Positions 39,023-50,700 of a stretch of DNA of 64,000 nucleotides are shown here, piece after piece; the stretch's first letter is position 1, and each line of letters starts with the position of its first letter. Source of the stretch: Spisula solida (Eukaryota; Mollusca; Bivalvia; Venerida; Mactridae). The notes beneath the pieces are model-generated. The model did no database searches. It had not been told where the DNA came from and saw nothing but the letters and a program-made list of their open reading frames with translations. The translations under genes were made by a program, and so were the position numbers. The stretch is taken from the NCBI GenBank assembly GCA_947247005.1, contig OX365948.1, positions 13,815,455-13,879,454 on the forward strand. The letters are read 5' to 3'.

Positions 39023-39643
39023 TCCTTTCCGCTACCACGATTTTTTGGGGGGTTATGAGAAATTCATATGGTCCCTATACCCCGTCCCTGAGACACTATT
39101 GACTTGCAGCACTGATAAAAACTCGATACATCCCGATGCTACACACCTACCCCAAACCGAAAGTAGAAAAAATGGTCATCATTTCGACTAAAGGTCACCG
39201 GAAATGACGATGTGACGGTGACCCTTGCGCGAAAAACTCCTTTTTTTTTTTTTTTTTTTTTTTAGCTTGACAAGCCTACTTTTTGGCCCCTTTAGGGCAT
39301 TGGTCTTGACCCCTTTGTCTAGCCTTATATTCCTGCTATAGAAAAATAAAAACTTTTTGGCGCTAAATGTTAATGCAATTCCACAGGGAATTGTACCGCA
39401 ATGGCGGGTAGGACCAGTAATTTCAGTTTTGTAAAATGTACGTTCAAAGCCCTCTTTAAAGGGGTCTAACGGGTCCAAAAACCTGTGCACGACCCTGGAC
39501 CCGTAATATCCTGTAGTCTGGGATGCCTGTGTACCCATGACAGCGAAATTCCCGAATTTGGGCATTTAGGTCGAAAACTACGGAAGGCCGAAATGGCCAT
39601 CCCGGCGAGTCTGCATTAGTACGCTATGGTAGCGGAAAGGATA
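39023..39643. mobile_element. TA-flanked element with 17-bp terminal inverted repeats
   Basis: TATCCTTTCCGCTACCA at the left is matched exactly, inverted, by TGGTAGCGGAAAGGATA at the right. Both ends are bounded by TA, and the match extends to 20 bp if flanking bases are counted. About 620 bp long. It contains poly-T (39241-39263) and a 125-codon minus-strand frame that crosses the poly-T as polylysine and lacks transposase motifs. TA duplication fits Tc1/mariner-like mobilisation, so I read it as a non-autonomous element. Confidence 0.7.
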
Positions 39644-39705
39644 TAAATGTATACAGGAGGATGACCTATCAAATTCAAACAATTATTTTTGAATTTTTAT
39701 AATTA

Positions 39706-39772
39706 GCTTTTGTTGCTTTTGTTGCTTTTGTTGCTTTTGTTGCTTTTGTTGCTTTTGTAGCTTTTGTAGCAT
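39706..39772. repeat. 9-bp repeat (GCTTTTGTT)n
   Basis: About seven copies of GCTTTTGTT, the last with GCTTTTGTA, lead into AT-rich sequence. From 39775 to 40180 the words TTTAATGTTTATTATTAAC recur irregularly, suggesting a decayed AT-rich repeat. Confidence 0.85.
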
Positions 39773-40180
39773 TTTAAATTTACTATTAAACTTGTATTTA
39801 ATGTTTGTTATTAACATATTTTAATGATTTTTTTAATCAACATTAATTTGAATATTTCTAATTATTAGCATAATGTTTTGTTTATTATTCACATTTTTTG
39901 TCATTAACTTTGTTTACTATTGAAAATTATTTATTATTAACGTTTATTTTAATAGTTTTATCATTTGCCTTATGTTTAATGTTTAGTTTATAATTAACAT
40001 ATTTTATTATTAAAACATGTTTTAATGTTTATTAGTACCGTGACCATTTAATGTTTATTATTAACATTCATTTTAATATATTTTTAATATTAGCACAATG
40101 TTAATTATTTACATTTTTATCATTAGCTTTTTAAATTTATTATAAACACTTGTTTTTAATGTTTATTTTTAACTTATTTA

Positions 40181-40723
40181 TTACTTTTATCTTCGTTTAC
40201 AGATTTATCCCTGGCATTCATTTCCCCTTCGGTAGATTTTAGCCCTTTCCTCATTTCGAATGTCTGACACATTTTTTAAACTTTCCAGAAATCTTTACCT
40301 CATCATAGATCATGACTTACTACAGACTTTCGAGGTAACAGAACTGTTGATGGTAACCCCCCTCCCCCCTTCACAAGGAAGATTTCTGTCTTATTTGATT
40401 GATTCCATTTGTCTGTATGAGTTGTCAGGTTAACCTTCGTCATTCAGCAGCATTTTATTTTTTTGTTTGCTTAAGGGTTTTCCAAGACTTTTTAGATTTT
40501 CAATATTTCTGTATTGAAGGGTAAATAACTGAAAACATTCTTCATTTTCAAGAGAATACCATATCTGAGGCCCTGCATAATGTTGTTTTGTTCATCATTA
40601 AGTTTTAGTTTATACTAATTCATTTTAGGTTGATTGTGAAACAAAATGTAAAGCTGATATTAATTACTCTAAACACCTAAATCCAGATTGTATCCATAGC
40701 CAAAAGGGCTTGATAGAAGTTAA
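40181..40723. other. Non-coding DNA
   Basis: No gene or repeat ends recognised. Confidence 0.5.
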
Positions 40724-40943
40724 CAGGGTATGAATCCCGATACACTGCTTTTCAGTTCTGTGAGAGAATTGTTCTGTTTTCAAATGGCTCTGACGGATCT
40801 GAAAACCAATGTAACACTCAGGATACATGAAATCTGAGTTCCGTCAGAGCCTTACATCGGTTTTCAGTTCCACCAGAGCCACATGAAAATAGAACAATGT
40901 TCTCACGGAACTGAGAGGCGGTGTATCGGGATTCATACCGTGG
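40724..40943. mobile_element. TTAA-flanked foldback MITE
   Basis: TTAA at 40720-40723 and 40944-40947 bounds a 220-bp element whose arms pair along nearly their whole length. GGTATGAATCCCGATACAC, TCAGTTC(T/C)GTGAGA, ATTGTTCT(G/A)TTTTCA, GGCTCTG and CTGAAAACC(A/G)ATGTAA all appear inverted in the other arm, leaving only a short loop. TTAA target duplication suggests mobilisation by a piggyBac-type transposase. Its RNA would be a long imperfect hairpin. Confidence 0.85.
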
Positions 40944-41085
40944 TTAAACAAGTTATTTATGCCGAGCATCAAGCAATAGAAACACACAGGTCCAGTTTTT
41001 ATTTTGCCTTTGGTATGATTCATTTGTTCAATGAATAACCCTGGGTATCCCTTCTTGTCTACCAGCGTACTCTATTGACACTAGT

Positions 41086-41200
41086 GATAGGACAATGCGG
41101 AAGTCCGGGTTAGTTGGTTCCTAGCTGATAGGACAATGGGGAAGTCCGGGTTAGTTGGTTCCTAGCTGATAGGACAATGCGGATGTCCGGGTTAGTTGGA
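41086..41200. repeat. 41-bp tandem triplication
   Basis: GATAGGACAATG(C/G)GGAAGTC begins at 41086, 41127 and 41168, with the intervening CGGGTTAGTTGGTTCCTAGC. Copies are almost identical, so it is recent. Confidence 0.95.
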
Positions 41201-41851
41201 AATCCCAGTTAGGTATATTACATCAATCTACTACCCTTATGTACATTTTAGTTCTTCAACCTCCTAACTTACAATTACATAGAACTATCAATTTATGATT
41301 AACTTTATCAAAGCAATAAATCTACATTGTTGAATATTTCCCTCCATGGTTTCTATAATAAGTATAATATAACAGAATATAACATAGATAATTTATACAG
41401 AGGAAGTCACAATGTGATAGAGCTACTACAACAATTTACCATACTAGGAGGAAATTATAATAATAATCTAGAAGACGATGATGAGAATTTTACCCTCATA
41501 CAACTCTACCCTGACCATTCATAAAAACACCGGACTCCCTCACTTTATTTAAAAGTTTAACGCATACATCAATCATATTCTTTTTATTTGGTATGACATC
41601 CATTCTCAACTCTTCTAGAGTAACTGTATCATTGAAAAAGATTTTATTTTTTGTAAAATTTATACATCTATATAAATATATATAAATTTCTGTAAAACAA
41701 TTCTTTATCAATGCTACATTCACCTGTGATCTAAACAAGCAAGCAATCAAGCCAAGATTATCCAGGCAACAGTCCTTAAGCTCTTATAATGTACAATATT
41801 ACTGTCAGCTCACACAGCTTTATCAAATTATTTTAACCATAAATTAAGGAG

Positions 41852-43648
41852 CTGATGATGCCATCCTAGAGTGGTGTTCCCTCTCAGCTCTTGTGTGACA
41901 TTGGCTGATGATGCCATCCTAGAGTGGTGTTCCCTCTCAGCTCTTGTGTGACATTGGCTGATGATGCCATTCTAGAGTGGTGTTCCCTCTCAGCTCTTGT
42001 GTGACATTGGCTGATGATGCCATTCTAGAGTGGTGTTCCCTCTCAGCTCTTGTGTGACATTGGCTGATGATGCCATTCTAGAGTGGTGTTCCCTCTCAGC
42101 TCTTGTGTGACATTGGCTGATGATGCCATTCTAGAGTGGTGTTCCCTCTCAGCTCTTGTGTGACATTGGCTGATGATGCCATTCTAGAGTGGTGTTCCCT
42201 CTCAGCTCTTTTATGACATTGGCTGATGATGCCATTCTAGAGTGGTGTTCCCTGACATTGACTGATGATGCCATCCTAGAGTGGTGTTCCCTCTCAGCTC
42301 TTGTGTGACATTGGCTGATGATGCCATTCTAGAGTGGTGTTCACTCTCAGCTCTTTTATGACATTGACTGATGATGCCATTCTAGAGTGGTGTTCCCTGA
42401 CATTGGCTGATGATGCCATCCTAGAGTGGTGTTCCCTCTCAGCTCTTTTATGACATTGGCTGATGATGCCATCCTAGAGTTGTGTTCCCTCTCAGCTCTT
42501 GTGTGAAATTGGCTGATGATGCCACCCTAGAGTGGTATTCCCTGACATTGACTGATGCTGCCATCATAGAGTGGTGTTCCCTGACATTGACTGATGCTGC
42601 CATCCTAGAGTGGTGTTCCCTGACATTGACTGATGATGCCATCCTAGAGTGGTGTTCCCTGACATTGACTGATGATGCCATCCTAGAGTGGTGTTCCCTG
42701 ACATTGGCTGATGATGCCATCCTAGAATGGTGTTCCCTGACATTGACTAATGATGCCATTCTAGAGTGGTGTTCCCTCTCGGTTCTTGTGTGACATTGGC
42801 TGATGATGCCATCCTAGAGTGGTGTTCCCTCTCAGCTCTTGTGTGACAGTGGCTGATGGTGCCATTCTAGAGTGGTGTTCCCTCTCAGCTCTTTTATGAC
42901 ATTGGCTGATGATGCCATTCTAGAGTGGTGTTCCCTGACATTGGCTGATGATGCCATCCTAGAGTGGTGTTCCCTCTCATCTTTGTGTGACATTGGCTGA
43001 TGATGCCATTTTAGAGTGGTATTCCCTCTCAGCTCTTTTATGACATTGGCTGATGATGCCATTCTAGAGTGGTGTTCCCTGACATTGGCTGATGATGCCA
43101 TCCTTGAGTGGTGTTCCCTCTCAGCTCTTTTATGACATTGGCTGATGATGCCATCCTAGAGTGGTGTTCCCTCTCAGCTCTTGTGTGAAATTGGCTGATG
43201 ATGCCATCCTAGAGTGGTGTTCCCTGACATTGACTGATGCTGCCATTCTAGAGTGGTGTTCCCTGACATTGACTGATGATGCCATCCTAGAGTGGTGTTC
43301 CCTGACATTGACTGATGATGCCATCCTAGAGTGGTGTTCCCTGACATTGGCTGATAATGCCATCCTAGAATGGTGTTCCCTGACATTGACTGATGATGCC
43401 ATCCTAGAGTGGTGGTCCCTGACATTGACTGATGATGCCATCCTAGAGTGGTGTTCCCTGACATTGACAGATGATGCCATCCTAGAGTGGTGTTCCCTGA
43501 CATTGGCTGATGATGCCATCCTAGAGTGGTGTTCCCTGACATTGACTGATGATGCCACCCTAGAGTGGTGTTCCCTGACATTGACTGATGATGCCGTCCT
43601 AGAGTGGTGTTCCTTGACATTGGCCGATGATGCCATTCTAAAGCGGTG
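41852..43648. repeat. 53-bp/39-bp composite satellite
   Basis: Two unit lengths are interspersed. The long one contains GATGATGCCATCCTAGAGTG, GTGTTCCC, TCTCAGCTCTTGTG and TGACATTGG. The short one lacks the 14-bp TCTCAGCTCTTGTG block, giving 53 minus 14 = 39 bp. The first 400 bp is mostly long units. Runs of short units occur at about 42540-42780 and 43200-43640. A marker variant (GTGTGAAATTGG) at 42501 and 43183 shows a 682-bp higher-order duplication. Open frames of 100-185 codons on both strands are by-products of the 39-bp phase. Confidence 0.95.
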
Positions 43649-44609
43649 AACAGTCCAAGTAACAAATAGTTGATAAGCGCAGAACAAAATCTATGAAAGA
43701 GTTGATACAGGATTCATTACATTCCTACTAAGACTACAGTAAAACCTTATATAAAGACCACCTTTCCTTTTGATTCAACTTCAATATAAAGACAAATTAT
43801 TGTAACTCATTAAAACAGGTCCCATTAGAGGTCTTGTTATTGAAGTTAACTGTACAATGCATCCGGATGGGAGATACATTAAGAAAGAAAGGCAACCAAT
43901 AAGGGCATGACACTCCCTCGAGGTTGGAGGTCATTGGCCAATCTGGCAGGGCAACAATAAATGTCCATGTACATATCTGACTGTTTAAGACAAACACAAT
44001 CAAACCAATAGAGCATGGTCCTATAGGAAAGTGCTGGTAACTACAAATTGTGCTCTATGAAAGCAGGTGCTTGAATAAAACAATTAATGGTAATTGAAAC
44101 AATGCCAATGTGTCTCCATGGACCATACAATGCTTGCTGTAATGTATGGAACAATTACATCATCCATTGCTATCATTCAATTATTATCTGATTATCTTAT
44201 ATTCAATGATTATATTGTTTGTATCATTTGGAAGTATGTGGTTGTGTAATTAATGGCTTAATTAGCTGACCTTTGTCTATTCATGCACTAATGATGTTGA
44301 ACCTTAGTATTACTATAATAAAGTACAATACTGAAACATTTCAAAATGTCTAATCAGCTGACAGTTTTTTACTAAAACATTCCCCTGTAAGAAGTGTATT
44401 TCATGTTTATACCCAGTGTACTGTCACTGAAATTTCATTATAAAAATCTATTATTCAGTATCATATAATAATACATATATAATGGCAATAAACGGGTCAT
44501 GTCTATCCCTATATGAAAATATCAGATCTAGGTTTTAAACTTTTTTCAACAAATATGGAATTCATGTCTGATCATTATCAACAGATTTATAATTGGTAGC
44601 ATTTTGAGT
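43649..44609. other. Non-coding DNA
   Basis: No recognisable gene, element ends or tandem units. Confidence 0.5.
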
Positions 44610-45832
44610 CATCTTCACCAACCTTGAATCATGTGTGTTGTGCATCCATAAGCTGCTTTTACCCACCCTGGATAATGACCCTGGATTATTTGTGGTTTGC
44701 TTCCATTAGCAGTCTTTACCAACCCTGAATTATTTGTGGTTTGCTTCCTTTAGCAGCCTTTACCAACCCTGGACAATGTGTGGTGTGCTTCACTGAGCTG
44801 CCTTTACCAACCCTGGACAATTTGTGGTTCGCTTCCATGAGCGGCCTTTACCAACCCTGGACAATGTGTGGTTTGCTTCCATGAGCGGCCTTTACCAACC
44901 CTGGACAATGTGTGGTTTGCTTCAATGAGCTGCCTTTACCAACCCTGGACAATTTGTTGTTTGCTTCCATGAGCGGCCTTTACCAACCCTGGACAATTTG
45001 TTGTTTGCTTCCATGAGGGGCCTTTACCAACCCTGGAAAACACATGTGTAGTGTGCTTTCTAGAGTTTCCTTTACTAGTCATGCAGCATTTGCGTAATAC
45101 TTTCATGAACTGCCATGACCAAACTTGAATCATTTGTGTTGTGCTTTTATGCACTGTCTTTACCAACCTTGCAGCATTTTTGTTGTGCTTCCATCTTTAC
45201 CAACCTTGTTTCATTGTGTTGTGCTTTCATGAACTGTCTTAACCAACCTCACGGCAATTGCGGTGTGTTTTCATGAGCCGCCTATACCAAACTCAGATCA
45301 TTTTCATTATGCTATCACAAACTGTCTTTACCAACCTTTTGACATTTGCGTTGTGCTTTAATGAACTAATCTTAACCAACTTCACGGCATTTGCATAGTG
45401 TTTTCATGAACTGTCTTTACCCAAATTTTCAGCTTTCATGAGCCTCCATTGCCAAACTTATAGCATTTGTGTTGTGCTTTCACAAACTGTCTTAACCAAC
45501 CTCGCTGCATTTGCATTGTGCTTTCATGAACTGTCTTAACCAACCTCGCTGCATTTGCATTGGGCTTTCACAAACTGTCTTAACCAACCTCACAGCATTT
45601 GTGTTGTGTTTTCATGAACTGTCTCAACCAACCTTGCTGCATTTGTGTTGTGCTTTCATGAACTGTCTCAACCAACCTCACAGCATTTGTGTTGTGCTTT
45701 CATGAACTGTCTCAACCAACCTCACAGCATTTGTGTTGTGCTTTCATGAACTGTCTTAACCAACCTCACAGCATTTGCGTTGTGTTTTCATGAACTGTCT
45801 TTACCAATCTGGCAGCATTTCGATACAATGTA
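44610..45832. repeat. 44-bp minisatellite, about 28 copies, two subfamilies
   Basis: The left half has TTTACCAACCCTGGACAATG and GTGGTTTGCTTCCATGAGCG. The right half has TTAACCAACCTCACAGCATT and TGTGTTGTGCTTTCATGAAC. The 44-bp phase is kept across both. Copies between about 45050 and 45480 are the most diverged, so two separate centres of homogenisation within one array are likely. Confidence 0.92.
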
Positions 45833-46340
45833 TACCAAATGTGAACTTGACCTGTACTATAGACTACTATCAACGGATATAAAAGAATACCTTGAAGGGG
45901 ACCGGTCAATAGACAGACCAACAACTTACCTATACCCCCCCCCCCCCAAATAATAATTGCCTGTTGGCCTATATAACATAATGGACACAATACCTTTCCA
46001 CCCCATAAAATACATGCAATAATTTAACAATAAAAATGATGCATTTATGGCGAGAAAATGAATGCATAATAAAATATTCAATAAAGTCAATTCCATGATG
46101 TTTGAAAATGTGAATAAATTCAATAAAATGTCTTTTTATTTCTTCATCAAATCAATAAGTCAAGTTATGAACGAGGTTAAAATATATCATATATTTTGCA
46201 AAGGGCTGTGTATGAAACTTTTATGAGAGTGAGGGCAACAATACATTAAGCAATTTTTCCATTCCTAATGATGAGAGAATACTTTATTATTATATAGATT
46301 CATAAAAAATATAGATCTTTAGAAGCCCAAGCTGGCTCTG

Positions 46341-46488
46341 AGGTGGTATTCAATATTGTTCTTACTGGATTTAAGGATAAGGACAACCAATCAGATCACA
46401 CCATATTAAACTCTTGGTCAGTAACAGGCAATATGATTGGCTATCCTTATTCTCCAATTAAACAAGATCAATATTGAATACCACCCCT
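46341..46488. mobile_element. Small foldback element
   Basis: GGTGGTATTCAATATTG at the left is repeated inverted at the right (CAATATTGAATACCACC). Inside it AAGGATAAGGA and ACCAATCA are mirrored as TCCTTAT and TGATTGG. TGA is present just outside both ends and may be a three-base target duplication. About 145 bp, no coding content. The superfamily is not determined. Confidence 0.65.
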
Positions 46489-46941
46489 GAACTGACAACC
46501 AATCTGAACTAAAAGCCCACTGCTAACGGGTAGTGTTTGGCCAATCCTTACTCCTCCTACACTTCAAGCTTGTTATGGGTTTAAAAGAGCAAAACAATTG
46601 GTTGTCAGCTGATGACAGTAGTGGATTGCAGTTCTACTGTATATATATTTGATCTTTATAATTTTGAAATAAACAAAAAAATGTGTGCACAAATTGACAA
46701 GCAACAGAATTGGATATTAAACGACAATAAATCACCTTGGTAACCTGACAGCACCAGCTGATACTGATATGTGTTGTTTTTACAGACTTAGACAACAGAG
46801 TACAATTAATATATGGGTGGGGTACATATAAATTGTAATATGAAGATAATTGATATTGACACAAGAATGTACTTAACTCTGCATGAACTTGCACAATCAA
46901 AACAGAATGAATTATCTACCAATACTAAGTAAAACAAAGAC

Positions 46942-47068
<127 letters not shown>

Positions 47069-47654
47069 CCATGATGAAAAAACTTGCTGCTATAAACAAC
47101 ATCAGCAATCACCGTATCATCATAGGGTTACCCTATATATCACCACCCTATCATACAGCTAAAACATGCATATTGGAACAAGGATGGAGCAAATGTGTGC
47201 AAATGGTATTCTGCAATCAGTCTCCAACTGAAGACTATTTGCAACTCAAACCAGTAGCCAATGTTCTGGTTAACTGGTTACAGGATTGTCTGTTATGAAC
47301 TTATCAAATGAAAACATTACTATACTCGGCAATCACTCATCCATCAGTTGTTGGTCAGTTCAGTCCCTTTCAGAAGTAGAAACCCGGAAGCAACATTTCA
47401 ATAGCCCGCTGTCAAGGTGAATAAAAAGTTATTGAAGAGGGCCGACAAGCATCATCATGGCATTCAGTTGTAGTTAACATTAGTATCAGATACCCAAAAG
47501 CCACATTTCAAGCCGCTGCTATCAGTCATGGTGAATGAAAAGCAAGAGGTTATTGAAAAAAGCAAAGTCTCTTATACCCTTTTTACCTTTAAACTCCATG
47601 TGTGAACTTTCACTTCAAATGATATTGGCACTGTTTGTATGTGCTGTCATACAT

Positions 47655-47790
47655 TTTTGTGATATAGTTGAATATCGTAGTGACTCGTGTGATTTACCTA
47701 ACTCAATGATGTAGTCATATAGTTCTGTGATATAGTTGAATATCCTAGTGACTCATGTGATTTACATAACTCAATGATGTAGTCATTCTG
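47655..47790. repeat. 68-bp tandem duplication
   Basis: GTGATATAGTTGAATATC occurs at 47659 and 47727, each followed by TAGTGACTC(G/A)TGTGATTTAC and AACTCAATGATGTAGTCAT. Two copies only. Confidence 0.9.
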
Positions 47791-50700
47791 TGATGACTTC
47801 CTTCTTTATTTTGAATAAAATCATTTATGATTATGTATTCTAACGCGATCTGGGGATTAATCCATATACGCATAGAGCAAACTAGGGCATGTATTATTAC
47901 CGCAATAAAACATACCTGTAAAATTGGCTGTTACTATTTACGCCCTGTATCACGTGACATATTTATGAATGAATTAACGTAAACTTTATAGTAAAAACTT
48001 CAATGAGTCGCTTACAAGGCAAGTTGCACGAGTATCCAGTGTTACAGCTATGACGCATCTATTTTTAGAAACTCCAATATACTCTCTAAACTAAGTTTCA
48101 TAAAAACTTCTGATAATCAATTCATTTATATTAATCATTTCATGAAATAGATACCCTATACTCGTGTTATTAAAATTCTTTCAATGTTTAAAATGTGTAA
48201 TTCCTTCAGAAAATTAGGTCGTTTTCATTAACGAGGGAGGTAATTGTACCAGCTAATAAGCCACTCAATTTAAGTGTGGAATTATGTTTAATGTCAAATG
48301 TGTGAACATCGAATGCGCACAGTTTAATTAAATATATTTAGTACGGATATTATCGTATTTAGAATCGAAATAAAAACTCTGTTCTTGTATTTTGTCAGAG
48401 AATAAAACATTGGCACTCGTTCGGATCCGAACTGCTGCCTGAGTTATATTCACCGACAAAATACGCGAACATATTTTTATTTCTTAAACAAACAACAGAC
48501 AAGAAATATCCTTTTGTGAGGTAAAATCAGATGACACACTGAAGAAATCTCATTTATGATATTAGAATTCTCAGTATATACATGTAGGGATAGAATAATG
48601 GTTACTTTAACATCAATGTGTGCTTTTTGCCATATAAAATTCAATTCTTTTACAGCCAATATATCATATAGAGACGTTTTCCTCGAATACTGTTTCCATG
48701 AACAGCAATATGAGTTTTCCAAGAAAAATTATATGGTCAATTAATACACAAACACCTGTCTTGCTGTTTACAACTTTTCGTCTCAAATTATTCTCCGATG
48801 GTCACATTTTAATCTCATTTAATATTGTGATTTAAGTGTAACTAATGTACTTTCTTCTTGCTAAAAATGTACAGATCTTAAATTATTTATGTTTTTAAAT
48901 GCTTAGGTTTTACATATGTCGGAATCACCTTTCAAGACTCTCTTTTTAAGCATTAATTTGGAATAAATGATCCGTACATTGTTGGCTTCTGCATTTTTAT
49001 ATGAGAGTTTACACACTAGTTGATTTTTATACAGTTAAATTGCAATTTAAGACATGAAAAGACGCTGATACATCCCTTTTGAAGTCAGTTTCTAGAGTTT
49101 TTAAAAAAATCTTCAAAATATAAGAATTTTAAAATCTAATTTTAAAGGCAGAATTAACTTCTTTTTCAGACAAAAACTCCACCACATTTCAGAACACCAA
49201 CCATCTTTCATGTTCCTATCTATGGTGCAAACTGTATTTATAAATAAATTATTCAACCTACTAAAAGTATAAAAGTGTCATTCTATAGACTGTATCATTA
49301 ATGCATTTTGAATGAATTTTTTATGCAAGGCCATGTGATTCATAAGAGGGGCTTGATAAAAACTTTATAATTTATTTAAAAAGTATCCATAAGACTATTC
49401 AATAAATAAAAAGCCTGACTGATGTATAATACAACTCTCTCATAACATTACAAGCTAAATACACACATAGTACAAATCTAATTCAATCAGACGGACTATC
49501 AGACAATACTGGCAGCCATCTTGGAATTTGGCAGCCAGCTACAAAATGGTGGATAGGTTTCAAAATTCACAACAAGACGGTATACAGTTACATGTGTACT
49601 TTACCTGAGGTCGGAATCTTTAGAAATTCAACACTGTTATTATATCCAAATTATATTATTCCAATCTTGAATGAGTTTTTGTTGATTGTGAAATGATGTA
49701 AACAGACAGACGTAAGAGATCTGTATTTTGTCGTATGTGAATGAGGAGATACTGTTACAATGCAAGGTAAAACTAATGGAATAAACTTCCTATGGGCTCA
49801 AGTTTTTGCTATGGTGTGTGTGTATATACCTGTTAACAAGAAGAGCCAATCAGACGAATGGTAGGAAGATCGTCTTACATATTATGTTCTCTGCTCACAT
49901 TATTACTTTCTGTCCTTCAAAATAACTGCTAGTATTGTGAAAATACACAGAAAAATAGATAAAGTTTTGCTACTTCTAGTGAGAAAATAATAATGATACA
50001 ATTTACTAACCTAGCCAGAAGCTATTATTAATATTTAGCACAATTTTTAGCACTTTTCTCTTGATTTATTTTTCATAGCGTGAAAAGATCACATACGAAT
50101 AGCAGGAATAAAACTATCAATAAAACTCATAAAAAAACTTATTTAGATAAATTAAAAATAATATTGGCAATAAGAATATGCTACCTATCTTAATATAATA
50201 ATTATGACACAACTTTCCCAATTTAAACAAAATTTATTATCACTAGGTTAACAGTTCAAAAATACATTTTTTCTTAAAAAAAGATAAGACTTGATAAAGC
50301 AAAATGTACACTTAATTAGAACTATATATATATATATATATATATGGATAAAAATAAATCACAAAGAGTTCAAAATAATTCTATACCAACTGTAACATCA
50401 AAACAACACATGTATTTACAACATCAAATTCTGAACAAAAAATCAATTAATTTTCAATTAGCATTTTTTTCAGTAGTGGCAATAACACCTAGCTTACTCT
50501 ACTATATTACACATCAATGGCTGCACCATCATCAACACTCTATAACACCATTTTCAGCCTTGAGAACAATTAATTATTAAATTAAACTCAAAAGAATCCA
50601 ACTTATATAACAAGCCCAGAGATATATAAATTTCTTGAAGAACTCTGTATTCTTGTACTAGGTATACACAGCTGCTAGCACTCTACCAGGATGAAACTGA

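Noticed and set aside
39188..39565. 125-codon minus-strand frame inside the TA-flanked element
   Set aside because: It crosses poly-T as a lysine run and has none of the DDE/D spacing or helix-turn-helix features expected of a transposase.
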